A DNA stretch of 64,000 nt from Bacteroidota bacterium (lineage in GTDB: Bacteria > Bacteroidota > Bacteroidia > Chitinophagales > Chitinophagaceae), in the NCBI GenBank assembly GCA_018268105.1, contig JAFDXG010000040.1:1-64000 (forward strand), read 5' to 3'. Under the pieces are notes generated by a model. The model was given only the letters and a program-made list of their open reading frames with translations. It was not told the origin of the DNA and did not search any database. A program made the translations under genes and the position numbers. Of this stretch, positions 8,876 through 18,600 are shown piece after piece. Positions within the stretch are counted from its first letter, which is position 1, and every line of letters begins with the position of its first letter.

Positions 8876-10531
8876 TCAGGATGCCATCATCTCTCTGGCA
8901 TTTTCAAGGGCTGTTGCTGTAGGTTTTTCCCCTCCCAGCATTTTGGCGATTGCATCAATACGTTCCGTATCCGACAAAATTTTTACCTGTGTATTTACCC
9001 TGGCATTTTTTTCCTGCTTATACACAAACAAATGGGTATCTGCTTTGGCTGCAATTTGCGGCTGATGAGTTATAGCAATTACCTGATGGCTTTTGCCAAG
9101 TTCTTTCATTATAACACCCACCTGTTTTGCGGCTTCGCCACTGATGCCGGTATCTATCTCATCAAAAATTAGCGTAGGCAAATCAACAGAAGCTGCTACC
9201 AGGGATTTTATGCATAACATAAGCCTGCTCAATTCACCACCACTTGCCACTTTCTTCAATGATTCAAACCGGTTGCTTTTGTTAGCGTCAAATAAAAATT
9301 CAATTTCATCACCGCCGGTAATATTCAATGCTTCTTTTGATATTGCTACTTTAATTCTAGCGTTAGGCATTCCTACCTGGGCTAATAATTTATTAGTGTG
9401 TTTTTCAAAAGGAGTAGCTTGCTTTTCGCGGTTTGCCGTAAGTGCTTTTGCAAGCTGCTCAGCTTCTTTCAACTGTTCTGCCGCTTTTTTTTCCAGGGCA
9501 GTTATGTCTGTATCAAGATGTAATACTTTATCTAAATGTTGCTGCAAATTGTCTTTAATGGTTAGCAATTCGGCAGTAGTATGAACGCCGTGTTTCTTTA
9601 ACAACTTATATCCCAGCGCCAGTCGGTCGCTTACCACCTGTATCCTTTCTGCATCGAAATTGAGTTTATCATTCAGGCTTTCGATTTCATCTGCTATATC
9701 CCGCAATTCTATTTGCATGGATTGAAACCTTTGGATAAGCGCCGGTATATCCGGATGGTAATTTTGCAGCGATTGTAATAAGTTAGCCAGGCCTTTCAGT
9801 TGCTGAATTACGGGTTCATCACTTTCGCTGAGTTGAAAATTTATTTTAGATAAAACAGATTTAATATTCTCTGCATTTCCCAGAATTTTCAATTCCGTAT
9901 CAAGGTCCTCGAGTTCATTTTCTTTTAATTGGATGTCTTCAAATTCCTTAAAAAGAAATTTATTGTAATCAGATTCTTTATTTGCACCAGCCTGCAATAC
10001 TCTTAATCCGGAAAGTTCTTTTTGAGTAGTGCTATAGTCCGTATATAACGTCCGGTAACGGTTTAATAATTCAGCATGACCTGCAAGCGCATCTATTACA
10101 TCGCGTTGAAAATCGTTATCTCCTAATTCCAAAGTATCAAACTGCTGATGCAGATCAACAAGCAGAGAAGTCAATCGCTTTAGTTGAGTTAGGTTCACCG
10201 GTGTATCGTTTATAAAAGCTCTTGATTTGCCATTTGCAGCTATTTCTCTTCTGACGATCATTTCATTCCCGGCATCCAGTTCATTTTCCTTCAGAAAAAG
10301 ATTAATGTTCTTTTTGTTATCTGTTAAAAAACTTCCTTCAACAATGCATTTTTGTTCTGCATTAAATAAAACAGAGCTATCAGCACGCTCGCCTAATATT
10401 AATCCCAGGGCGCCAACCAGGATACTTTTGCCGGCTCCTGTTTCTCCGGTAATAATATTGAGCTTTTTTGAGAATGTTATCTCAACAGATTCAATAATCG
10501 CATAATTCTGTATGAATAATTTTTTGAGCAT
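8876..10531 (-). CDS. recN: DNA repair protein RecN
   Basis: SMC-like ATPase acting early in double-strand-break repair. The 551-residue protein has an N-terminal ABC head with Walker A ITGETGAGKSIL (about 27-38), a long central coiled coil (about 150-370), and a C-terminal half-head. That half carries the signature VASGGELSRLML, Walker B LPTLIFDEIDTGISGEAA and the switch HisAla segment AITHQPQIAAKAD. These are in RecN order and spacing. The ATG at 10531 puts the first ATP-site strand at the expected distance. The gene is 3' of a terminator that ends the upstream zinc-ribbon gene, so it likely has its own promoter in 10532-10581. Confidence 0.95.
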   Translation of the reverse strand: MLKKLFIQNYAIIESVEITFSKKLNIITGETGAGKSILVGALGLILGERADSSVLFNAEQKCIVEGSFLTDNKKNINLFLKENELDAGNEMIVRREIAANGKSRAFINDTPVNLTQLKRLTSLLVDLHQQFDTLELGDNDFQRDVIDALAGHAELLNRYRTLYTDYSTTQKELSGLRVLQAGANKESDYNKFLFKEFEDIQLKENELEDLDTELKILGNAENIKSVLSKINFQLSESDEPVIQQLKGLANLLQSLQNYHPDIPALIQRFQSMQIELRDIADEIESLNDKLNFDAERIQVVSDRLALGYKLLKKHGVHTTAELLTIKDNLQQHLDKVLHLDTDITALEKKAAEQLKEAEQLAKALTANREKQATPFEKHTNKLLAQVGMPNARIKVAISKEALNITGGDEIEFLFDANKSNRFESLKKVASGGELSRLMLCIKSLVAASVDLPTLIFDEIDTGISGEAAKQVGVIMKELGKSHQVIAITHQPQIAAKADTHLFVYKQEKNARVNTQVKILSDTERIDAIAKMLGGEKPTATALENAREMMAS

Positions 10532-10581
10532 GGTTATGCTTTACAAATCGCAAGTTAATAGTTAGGAAAATGAAGACCAAC

Positions 10582-10610
10582 AAAAAAAGGCACCATTTGA
10601 ATGATGCCTT
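10582..10610 (-). terminator. Intrinsic terminator of the zinc-ribbon/Nif3 operon
   Basis: Arms AAGGCACCAT (10587-10596) and ATGATGCCTT (10601-10610) pair with one mismatch. On the minus strand the stem is followed by seven U residues. It lies about 20 nt after the stop codon of the gene at 10632-11387. Confidence 0.8.
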
Positions 10611-10631
10611 CCCTTTATTTTCTTAAAAATT

Positions 10632-11387
10632 TTATTTGGCTTCTATACCATTATACAGGTCTTCATCAATTAATATACGACCGCAGTTTTCGCAAATAAT
10701 GATTTTCTTACGCTGACGTATTTCACTCTGACGTTGAGGAGGAATAGCATTGAAACATCCACCACAGGCATCCCTCAGTACAGGCACAATTGCCAGTCCA
10801 TTCCTATAGCTTTTGCGTATCCTTTCGTAAGAAGCAAGCAGGCGGGGTTCCACTTTACCACGTGCAGATGATGCGGAAGACTGGAACTCATTTTCTTCTT
10901 TCTCAGTATCAGTAATAATCTTTTCGAGCTCTCCCTTTTTGTGTTTCAAAACTCCCTCCTTATTTGACACTGCTTTCTTAGCATTCTCAAGGAGACGAGC
11001 CTTGTCTGCTATTTCTTCGTTGGCATCTTTAATATGCTTTTCAGCCAGCTTAACTTCAAGGTTTTGAAGTTCCATTTCCTTGTTGATGGCCTCAAACTCA
11101 CGGTTGTTTTTAACATTCTCACTTTGCTTTTCGTATTTTTTTACGAGCGCCTGTGAGTCTTTAATTATATTTTTCTTCTGTTCAATAAACTCCTGAATAC
11201 CGTTAATTTCTTCTTCAATACGGGTTTGCCTTGCATGAAGCCCCTGGATTTCGTCTTCAAGATCCCTGACTTCCATTGGAAGTTCACCTTTAAGTATTTT
11301 TATTTCATCAAGCTTGGAATCTATTTTTTGCAGGGCAACAAGTGAAGAGAGTTTTTCTTCGACTGAAAATTCTTTAACGTTGGCCAT
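10632..11387 (-). CDS. Coiled-coil protein with C-terminal C4 zinc ribbon (CT398/Slr-type family)
   Basis: A 251-residue cytoplasmic protein made of a long antiparallel coiled coil (about 20-190, rich in E, K and heptad leucines). It ends in a zinc ribbon formed by C208-x2-C211 and C232-x2-C235. This matches the widespread family typified by chlamydial CT398, which has been linked to flagellar/secretion or nucleic-acid functions but has no settled role. It lies 22 nt downstream of the Nif3-family gene on the same strand. That gene pair is common in Bacteroidota and suggests an operon. A strong terminator follows. Function beyond metal binding is not predictable from sequence. Confidence 0.85.
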   Translation of the reverse strand: MANVKEFSVEEKLSSLVALQKIDSKLDEIKILKGELPMEVRDLEDEIQGLHARQTRIEEEINGIQEFIEQKKNIIKDSQALVKKYEKQSENVKNNREFEAINKEMELQNLEVKLAEKHIKDANEEIADKARLLENAKKAVSNKEGVLKHKKGELEKIITDTEKEENEFQSSASSARGKVEPRLLASYERIRKSYRNGLAIVPVLRDACGGCFNAIPPQRQSEIRQRKKIIICENCGRILIDEDLYNGIEAK

Positions 11388-11409
11388 AAAGTGCTGATAC
11401 TGTTTTTGT

Positions 11410-12507
11410 TTATGCGTAATAAAACACGGGATTGGTATTCACCGCAGTTTTAAGGACGGCAAAGGTAGGGAATTTTTCCTGCAAAATATCATGCATCAAA
11501 TCAATGGTAAATTGCTCACTCTCAAAATGCCCAATATCGGCTATTACCATCCTTCCTTCGGCATCAAAAAACTCATGATATTTAATATCTGCCGTAATAT
11601 ATATATCCGAATTTGCTTGTAATGCATTGGGAATCAGGAAACTGCCCGCTCCACCACAAAGGGATACTGTTTTAATTTTTTTGTTCATTAACCTTGTATG
11701 GCGGACTACTGAGAGCTTAAATATCTTTTTAAGGGTTTCTAAAAACTTACCTTCATCCACCGGCTCAGGCATAATACCTGTCAGTCCCGAACCCACCCTG
11801 TCAAAGTAATTATCTAATACCACTATATCATAAGCAGGCTCTTCATAGGGATGACTTGCAATCAAAGCACTAATAACCTGCTTTTGCAGCCAGGAAGGAA
11901 AAACTACCTCTATTTTTAATTCTTCTTCGGTGTGTAATTTACCCCGTTGACCTACAAATGGATCAGTATCCGCCCCACCTCTGAAAGTGCCCTGTCCACC
12001 CGAATTAAAACTACACTCACTGTAATTTCCAATATGCCCGGCGCCCACAGCCCACAGTGCCTCCCTTAATTTTTCAGCATAAGCAATTGGAACAAAAGTG
12101 ATTAACTTTTTAAGCATTTCTTTTTTAGGCAGCAGTATCCTGCGCTCCACCAAACCCAGCAGATCAGCCATCTTTCCATTTACTCCTGCAATCAGATTAT
12201 CAAGATTGGTATGTAGGGCATAGATAGCAATATCATGCTTTATAGCTTTTATAATTGTGCGCTCTATATAGTTTCTCCCGGTAATACTTTTAAGTCCCTT
12301 AAACACTATAGGATGATGAGCTACTACAAGGTTGCAGTTGTTATTAATCGCTTCTTCTATTACAGCTTCTATTACATCAAGCGAACAAAGTACTCCACTG
12401 CATTCTTCATCCCTGTTGCCAGTGATCAGCCCTGCATTGTCATAAACTTCCTGCAGTGTTGGCGGTGCAAGTTTTTCTAAAACGTTAATGATGTCTTTAA
12501 TTTTCAT
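11410..12507 (-). CDS. Nif3-like dinuclear metal centre protein (YbgI/YqfO family)
   Basis: Members form toroidal hexamers with two metal ions per subunit; the YbgI/YqfO family has been tied to GTP cyclohydrolase I-like activity, though the cellular role is unsettled. The metal-binding N-terminal part shows VVAHHPIVFKG and ALHTNLDN. The final part has the second metal cluster (DIGHFESEQF). A middle insertion (about residues 135-235) with the GHIGNYSECSF and GTFRGG motifs is the PII/CutA-like domain of the longer YqfO form. An upstream in-frame ATG at 12552 would add 15 unrelated residues; the ATG at 12507 starts the typical MKIKDIINVLEKLAP. It is followed by the zinc-ribbon gene after 22 nt. 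Confidence 0.9.
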   Translation of the reverse strand: MKIKDIINVLEKLAPPTLQEVYDNAGLITGNRDEECSGVLCSLDVIEAVIEEAINNNCNLVVAHHPIVFKGLKSITGRNYIERTIIKAIKHDIAIYALHTNLDNLIAGVNGKMADLLGLVERRILLPKKEMLKKLITFVPIAYAEKLREALWAVGAGHIGNYSECSFNSGGQGTFRGGADTDPFVGQRGKLHTEEELKIEVVFPSWLQKQVISALIASHPYEEPAYDIVVLDNYFDRVGSGLTGIMPEPVDEGKFLETLKKIFKLSVVRHTRLMNKKIKTVSLCGGAGSFLIPNALQANSDIYITADIKYHEFFDAEGRMVIADIGHFESEQFTIDLMHDILQEKFPTFAVLKTAVNTNPVFYYA

Positions 12508-12572
12508 ACCTGAACAAATACTAATATAAAAATAGCTATTACTTTGCTGCAAAATAAAGTTATCCCTTATAC

Positions 12573-13400
12573 ATGAAATGCTGGTTTTTGCTTTTTTTAG
12601 TTTTGTTATCAGGTTTTTATACTACTGCACAGGAACATTCCGGCGATTGGGATACTTATATAATGACAGTAGAAAACAAACCTGTGTCGGTAATGGTTGA
12701 TCTGGCTTTTGGCAGTTCAGCGGAAGCAAAAGCAAAACCTAATGCAATAATTATACGTATCAAACTATTGGCGGTTTTACAAGATGGCATGCCTACCGAT
12801 AAAGAAACAAAAGTGCTCAATGAAGTGGAAGATTCATTGGTTACAAAATTACAAGGCTCATTACAGGCTACTTATGCAGGACGGTATACCGCTGCAGGGG
12901 TAAGAGATTTTTATTTTTATAGCAACGACACTTCAGGATATAAAGATATTATAGCAGAGTCCCTGAAAAAATATCCTGCCTTCAGGTGGTTGGCTAAAAC
13001 CGAAGTAGATACCCAAAAAGACAATTATTTCAATGTATTGTATCCGACTTCAGAAGAGATGGAATTAATAAAAAACAGACGTATGGTGGATCAATTGAGG
13101 AGTAAGGGAGATATCATAACAGCACCACGCCGGATAGATCATTTTATTTTTTTTAAAACTGAAGCCGATCGCAAAGCTTTTGCCCTCGCCGTACAGGACA
13201 GTGGTTTTGTAGTGGAAAATGCAGGACGGGAGCAGGGAATAAAAGATCGCCCATACAGCCTTCAGATAAGCCGGGCAGATAAAACAGACTACGACAACAT
13301 AAACAAGGTAACATTGTATTTGTGGAAACTGGCTTTGCAACATTTTGCAAAATATGATGGTTGGGAAACCTTTGTGGTGAGGGGGGCGGATAAAGAGTAG
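12573..13400 (+). CDS. Exported DUF695 plus RraB-like two-domain protein
   Basis: A 275-residue protein with a clear signal peptide (MKCWFLLFLVLLSGFYTTAQ). The first domain (about 24-150) resembles DUF695, with the start GDWDTYIMTVENKPVSVMVD. The second (about 165-270) resembles the RraB/DUF1260 fold: RRIDHFIFFKTEADRKAFA, then GFVVEN and an ending like FAKYDGWETFVV. RraB in proteobacteria inhibits RNase E, but in Bacteroidota this pairing is exported and its role is unknown. It is divergent from the Nif3-family gene, with only 65 nt between the start codons. The next gene is the M32 peptidase 92 nt downstream. Confidence 0.75.
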   Translation: MKCWFLLFLVLLSGFYTTAQEHSGDWDTYIMTVENKPVSVMVDLAFGSSAEAKAKPNAIIIRIKLLAVLQDGMPTDKETKVLNEVEDSLVTKLQGSLQATYAGRYTAAGVRDFYFYSNDTSGYKDIIAESLKKYPAFRWLAKTEVDTQKDNYFNVLYPTSEEMELIKNRRMVDQLRSKGDIITAPRRIDHFIFFKTEADRKAFALAVQDSGFVVENAGREQGIKDRPYSLQISRADKTDYDNINKVTLYLWKLALQHFAKYDGWETFVVRGADKE

Positions 13401-13492
13401 TGAATGATGAGTTGTCAGCAAATTTAATTTTTATCTTTTGCCCATATATCCTAAAAACAACCTAACCTAAAAACAATCAAAACAACAACAGA

Positions 13493-14995
13493 ATGCAAAT
13501 AGAAGAGCTATATCAACAATACAAGTCAAAAATGCGCCGTGTAGCTGATGTAAAAAATGCATTGGCCGTATTACAATGGGATCAGGAAACCTATCTTCCT
13601 GCAAAAGGAGCAGCACTCAGAGCAGAACAAATGGCAACACTGAGTGAAATAGCACATGAAATGTTTGCTGACGCTGAACTGGAGGGAATACTCAAAACGC
13701 TATCGGAAACAAACAACCTGTCATTCTCACAACAAAAAAATGTGGAATTGACACTGGAAGATTTTAATAAGAATAAAAAATACAGTGCAGCATTTGTGCG
13801 TAAACTATCTGAGGCAACCAGCAGGAGCTATCATTCCTGGATAGATGCACGTAAACAAAACAATTTCAGCCTGTTCAAAAAAGACCTTAAAGCTTTGGTA
13901 GAGTTAAAAAGAGAAGAGGCGCATATTCTTGGTTTTGAAAATCACCCTTATGATGCTTTGCTTAATGAATATGAAAAAGGAGCTACAGTAGCATGGCTTG
14001 ATGGAATATTCAATACCCTGCAAAAGCCGTTAAAGGAACTGCTGGATGCCATAATGCAAAAAACTCAACCTAATAATGATTTTTTGCAGCAACATTTTGA
14101 TAAAGATAAACAATGGGCATTCGGACTTGATATTCTGAAAAAAATAGGATATGATTTTGAAGCTGGCCGTCAGGATATTTCGGCACATCCTTTTACCACC
14201 AGTTTCAATGCACACGATGTAAGGATTACTACCCGCATTGATGAAAATGATTTTTCTTCCATGACCTGGAGTTGCATACATGAAGGCGGTCATGCATTAT
14301 ATGAACAGGGGCTCCCAATCGAATCTTATGGATTGCCCGCCGGGGAATTTTGCTCCCTGGGTATTCACGAGTCGCAAAGCCGGCTATGGGAAAATTGTAT
14401 AGGCAGAAGCCTCGGGTTTATTGAAGGAAACTTCTCTCTGATGCAGCAGTATTTTCCCGGACTTCAAGAAGTAACGCCGGCAGAACTTTATCGTGCCCTA
14501 AATAAGGTACAGCCGTCTCTTATCAGGACTGAAGCTGATGAACTCACCTATCATTTCCATGTGATGATACGCTATGATGTGGAAAAAAAGCTGATTGAGG
14601 GAAACTTATCAGCAGAAGATATCCCTGCTTTTTGGAATGAGATGTACAAGCAATACCTGGGTGTGAAAGTGCCCGATGATGCACAAGGTTGCCTGCAGGA
14701 TATCCACTGGAGCCATGGGAGTTTTGGGTATTTTCCAACATATAGCCTGGGCAGCTTATATGCAGCACAGTTTTTGTCATATATTGAAAAACAACATCAG
14801 GATTTACAATTACAAATTATTGCCGGCAACTATACGGGTATTCACCAATGGCTAAAAGCCAATGTATATCAATACGGAAGGTTATATTCAAGCGAAGAAC
14901 TGTGCAATAAAGCAACCGGCGAACCGTTACAGCTACAATATTTTATGGAATATTTGTTTCATAAATACGCTGAAATTTATCAACTACGGAAATAG
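13493..14995 (+). CDS. Carboxypeptidase M32 (thermostable carboxypeptidase Taq family)
   Basis: Zinc-dependent metallocarboxypeptidase that removes C-terminal residues from peptides, probably in the cytoplasm since no signal peptide is present. The 500-residue length is typical. Family hallmarks are present in order: LQWDQETYLP near the start, the zinc site HEGGH (H263, E264, H267), the HESQSRLWEN motif with the third ligand Glu, and IRTEADELTYHFH near residue 343. The ATG at 13493 follows a purine-rich region. A small lipoprotein gene starts 6 nt after the stop, which suggests cotranscription. Confidence 0.95.
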   Translation: MQIEELYQQYKSKMRRVADVKNALAVLQWDQETYLPAKGAALRAEQMATLSEIAHEMFADAELEGILKTLSETNNLSFSQQKNVELTLEDFNKNKKYSAAFVRKLSEATSRSYHSWIDARKQNNFSLFKKDLKALVELKREEAHILGFENHPYDALLNEYEKGATVAWLDGIFNTLQKPLKELLDAIMQKTQPNNDFLQQHFDKDKQWAFGLDILKKIGYDFEAGRQDISAHPFTTSFNAHDVRITTRIDENDFSSMTWSCIHEGGHALYEQGLPIESYGLPAGEFCSLGIHESQSRLWENCIGRSLGFIEGNFSLMQQYFPGLQEVTPAELYRALNKVQPSLIRTEADELTYHFHVMIRYDVEKKLIEGNLSAEDIPAFWNEMYKQYLGVKVPDDAQGCLQDIHWSHGSFGYFPTYSLGSLYAAQFLSYIEKQHQDLQLQIIAGNYTGIHQWLKANVYQYGRLYSSEELCNKATGEPLQLQYFMEYLFHKYAEIYQLRK

Positions 14996-15001
14996 TCTGA
15001 T

Positions 15002-15433
15002 ATGAAGAAACAATACCGAGGTTTACTGATGTTGTCATTACTGTTTACCTCTTTGATTTGGGGTACAGGTTGCCAAAAAGTGAAAGAAGATCTGGGCATG
15101 AAATTTATTTTAAGCGCAATGACAGACGGGCGTTGGCTGGTAAATAAATTTACAGAAGACACCAATGACATTACGCCTTCTTTTAACGGCTATGAATTTC
15201 AGTTTACAAAAGAAGGAAAGGTATATGCTTATTTTAGCACAGACCAGGCAGAAGGCACATGGGTAGGGGATGTTAATGCGTTGACAATTTTTTCAAATTT
15301 TCCCGGGACAACAGATCCTCTCGTCAGGCTGAATGATACCTGGAAGATCACGAACAATACCACCAAGTTGGTAGAGGCCGTGCCCTCAAATTCGGCACGA
15401 AATGCATATTTGAAACTGGTTAAAAAGAATTAA
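15002..15433 (+). CDS. Small lipoprotein of unknown function (lipocalin-like)
   Basis: A 143-residue protein with a lipoprotein signal ending in the lipobox-like WGTGC (Cys about 24). The remainder is beta-rich, with GRWLVNKFTEDTNDITPSFNGYEFQFTKEGKVYAY and GTWVGD segments. This resembles the short lipocalin-like or META-type lipoproteins frequent in Bacteroidota, but I cannot name a family firmly. It follows the M32 peptidase by 6 nt. It is likely anchored in the periplasm or outer membrane. No catalytic motif is visible. Confidence 0.7.
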   Translation: MKKQYRGLLMLSLLFTSLIWGTGCQKVKEDLGMKFILSAMTDGRWLVNKFTEDTNDITPSFNGYEFQFTKEGKVYAYFSTDQAEGTWVGDVNALTIFSNFPGTTDPLVRLNDTWKITNNTTKLVEAVPSNSARNAYLKLVKKN

Positions 15434-15552
15434 GGTTTTTTATTTTCTCTGTTTAACTTTTCCTTTGAAACACTAATGTGAATAACTTTTCAATACCAGG
15501 CTCATTCTTATGAAAGTATATGCAGCCGCGAATAACTAACCAAAAAAAACAA

Positions 15553-15560
15553 TAGTTTTG
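15553..15560 (+). promoter_or_regulatory. Bacteroidota -7 promoter element for the PKD protein gene
   Basis: TAGTTTTG matches TAnnTTTG and contains the last in-frame stop before the PKD reading frame. Transcription would start near 15567, which supports the TTG at 15613 as the start codon. Confidence 0.5.
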
Positions 15561-15612
15561 CCGCCCAAAATATAATATAAAAATATCCGCACCCTCACTA
15601 AATCAATTTTGT

Positions 15613-18600
15613 TTGATACGTAGATTATTTTATACTGTAGTCGTACTCTTAGTAGGGTCCTCCGCTTTTGCACAGGCGCCAGTTGCTGATTTTTCAGGTT
15701 CAGTATTGTCAGGATGCGCTCCTCTTGGGGTATCATTTAAAGACTTATCTACAGGCGACCCCAAATATTGGGACTGGGATTTTGGAAACGGACAACTTTC
15801 GAATTTACAAAATCCAGGTGTCACATTTTCGCAACCAGGCACCTATACAGTGAAATTAGTGGTACGTAATTCAAATGGAGCTAATGGAATCACCAAAGAT
15901 GCTTATATCACGGTATACCCCTCACCCATTGTATCATTAACTGCTGATGCTACTACTGCGTGCATACCTGCAGCTATAAATTTTACAGGAAATGCATCAA
16001 CCTCGGGAGGTACAATTACTTCTTATACCTGGGATTTTGGAGACAGTAGTACTTCTACAGTACAGAACCCTCAGCACATTTATACAAAAACGGGTTATTA
16101 TAATGTTTCATTTAGTGCTACCAGCAGTAATGGTTGCGTTGGGCGGACTTCCCGTTACCGGTATATCAGGATGGTAGCAGGTATAGAAGCAAATTTTACC
16201 AGCACACCACCGGCTCAATGTACAGCTCCGTTCAATGTAACTTTTAAAAATGAATCAAGTGGTCCTGGCACTCTTACCTATCAATGGGATTTTGGAAATG
16301 GTAATACTTCTACTGACAAAAACCCGGTAAATATTTATAATGCCAATGGTAATTTTCAGGTAAAGCTTACCACTACAAGCAGCTATGGCTGTGTATCTAC
16401 CATTGATAGCACCATACCCGTTTCTACTTATGCTACGGCAATGAATATTCCGGATAGTGCCTGTGTAAACCAACAGGTGGTTTTCCAGAATGCTTCAGCA
16501 CCAGGCGCCGTATTTACTTTATGGGATTTTGGAGATGGAACGCAGTCAACCCAGCTTTCGCCGGTTAAAACCTATTCGGGTGTCAATAATTATACGGTAA
16601 AACTTGTTAGTAAATATGCGGATTGTGCGGACTCTGTAACAAAAGTGATAAGAATCGTTAAGCCTGTTGCAGATTTTACAGCTACCAATAATATAGGCTG
16701 CGGCGCTCCATTAATGGTAAATTTTCAAAATATCACTTCAAACACCACTAACTGGAAATGGGATTTTGGAGATGGTTCTACGTCAACTCTTCAAAATCCT
16801 TCACATGAATATCAAAAGCCGGGTAATTACAATGTGACCCTTACTATTACTACAGCTACTGGTTGTGAAGCAACTATAACAAAAGCAGGTTTTGTATCTA
16901 TTACTCCTGCTACAATAGGTATCAATAACCTGCAACAGGGCGGATGCAAATCACTAATTGTAAACCCGACTGCTATTGTAACCTCACCTGATGGCATAGC
17001 ATCCTACTCCTGGGATTGGGGCGACGGATCACCTATAGTAACGGGTACGGCTACCCCACCCCCGCATACTTACTCAACTGTGGGTAACTATACTTTAATA
17101 CTAACCATCACCACCAACGGCGGTTGTGTACAACAGGTTCCGAGAATAATAAGGGTGGGTGAAGCACCAACTCCGGTTGATTTCTCTGCAACTCCATTAT
17201 CCGTTTCCTGCTCTTCGGATAGTGTAAGATTTACGGCAAATACGCCTACGGCAAATGAATGGTTTTGGAATTTTGGGGATGGTGATACCTCCAATTTGCA
17301 AAATCCAGTACATGTCTTTCAGGATACCGGAAAAATTACGGTTACATTGATCGCTGCAAATAACGGATGTAAAGCACCGCCGGTAGTTAAAACAGATTTT
17401 ATTACTATTCCTTCGCCTGTAGCAAAGTTTGGAATAACCATTGATTGCAATAACCGGTTGAAAGTGAGCTTTAGCGATAGTTCGCTAATTGATGCAAAAT
17501 TAGGACCCGCTTTTTACGAATGGGATTTTGGTGACGGACAAACATTTTCAGGCCAAAATCCAGGACTACATACTTATACAACACCAGGTGAATATAATGT
17601 AACCCTTAAGGTTAATATCGGCAATTGCACAAGCACCAAAATCACAAAATTATATCTAAACCCAATCGTGCGGAACTTTACAGTTTCAAAAAATATGGTT
17701 TGTCTTAATGAACAATTACTCATTACAGCACTGGAAGATAGTGTAAACGTAGCTTCGTATCATTGGACAATTGGGGGGTCATCTTTCAACAGAGATAAAA
17801 CTCTTGACACTTTATTTGCAACACCAGGTCCACAACTCATATCACTGACTATAACCGACAAATATAATTGCACAGATACAAGTTCTCAAACTATTATTGT
17901 GAGCCAGCCTGTCGCAATGTTTACCAGGAACCCGGCAGGTATTTGTCTAAACAATTCAGTAACATATACCGATCAATCTACAGCCAATGCCGGTATTACA
18001 GAATGGCGTTGGGACTTTGGTGATGGAAATACACAAACCTATTCCACTCCACCATTCAGTCATCAATATAGCCAAACCGGAACGTTCTATACTAAGTTAA
18101 CTATAAAAGATAATGCAGGTTGTACCGCAGAATACATTAACCCCGGACCCGTATTAGTAACTTCTCCAAAAGCAAATTTTGGAACCACAAATACCCGGTT
18201 CTGTCCAGGACCTCAGTTAACTCTCAACGACTCTTCTACTGGTGTTGGATTGAAATATTTTTGGGATTTGGGTAATAGTCAAACTTCAACAAATGTTAAT
18301 CCCTCTACTGTTTATACTGCTGGGGTGTACACGGTGAAACTTGTAATAACGGATACTGCTGGCTGCATGGACTCTCTTACCCGCACTAATTATATAGATG
18401 TAAAGCAACCCGTTGCCGCATTTAATATTGAAGATACCGCATCGGTTTGCGGATTGTTAGAAACAAAGTTTTTTGCAAAAGGACAGGATTACGAGTCCTT
18501 TTACTGGGACTTTGGAGACAGTACTCAATCCACTTTAGCAACGCCTAAACATTTTTATGATACTTATGGCAGCTACACAGCCAAATTATTTGTAACCGGA

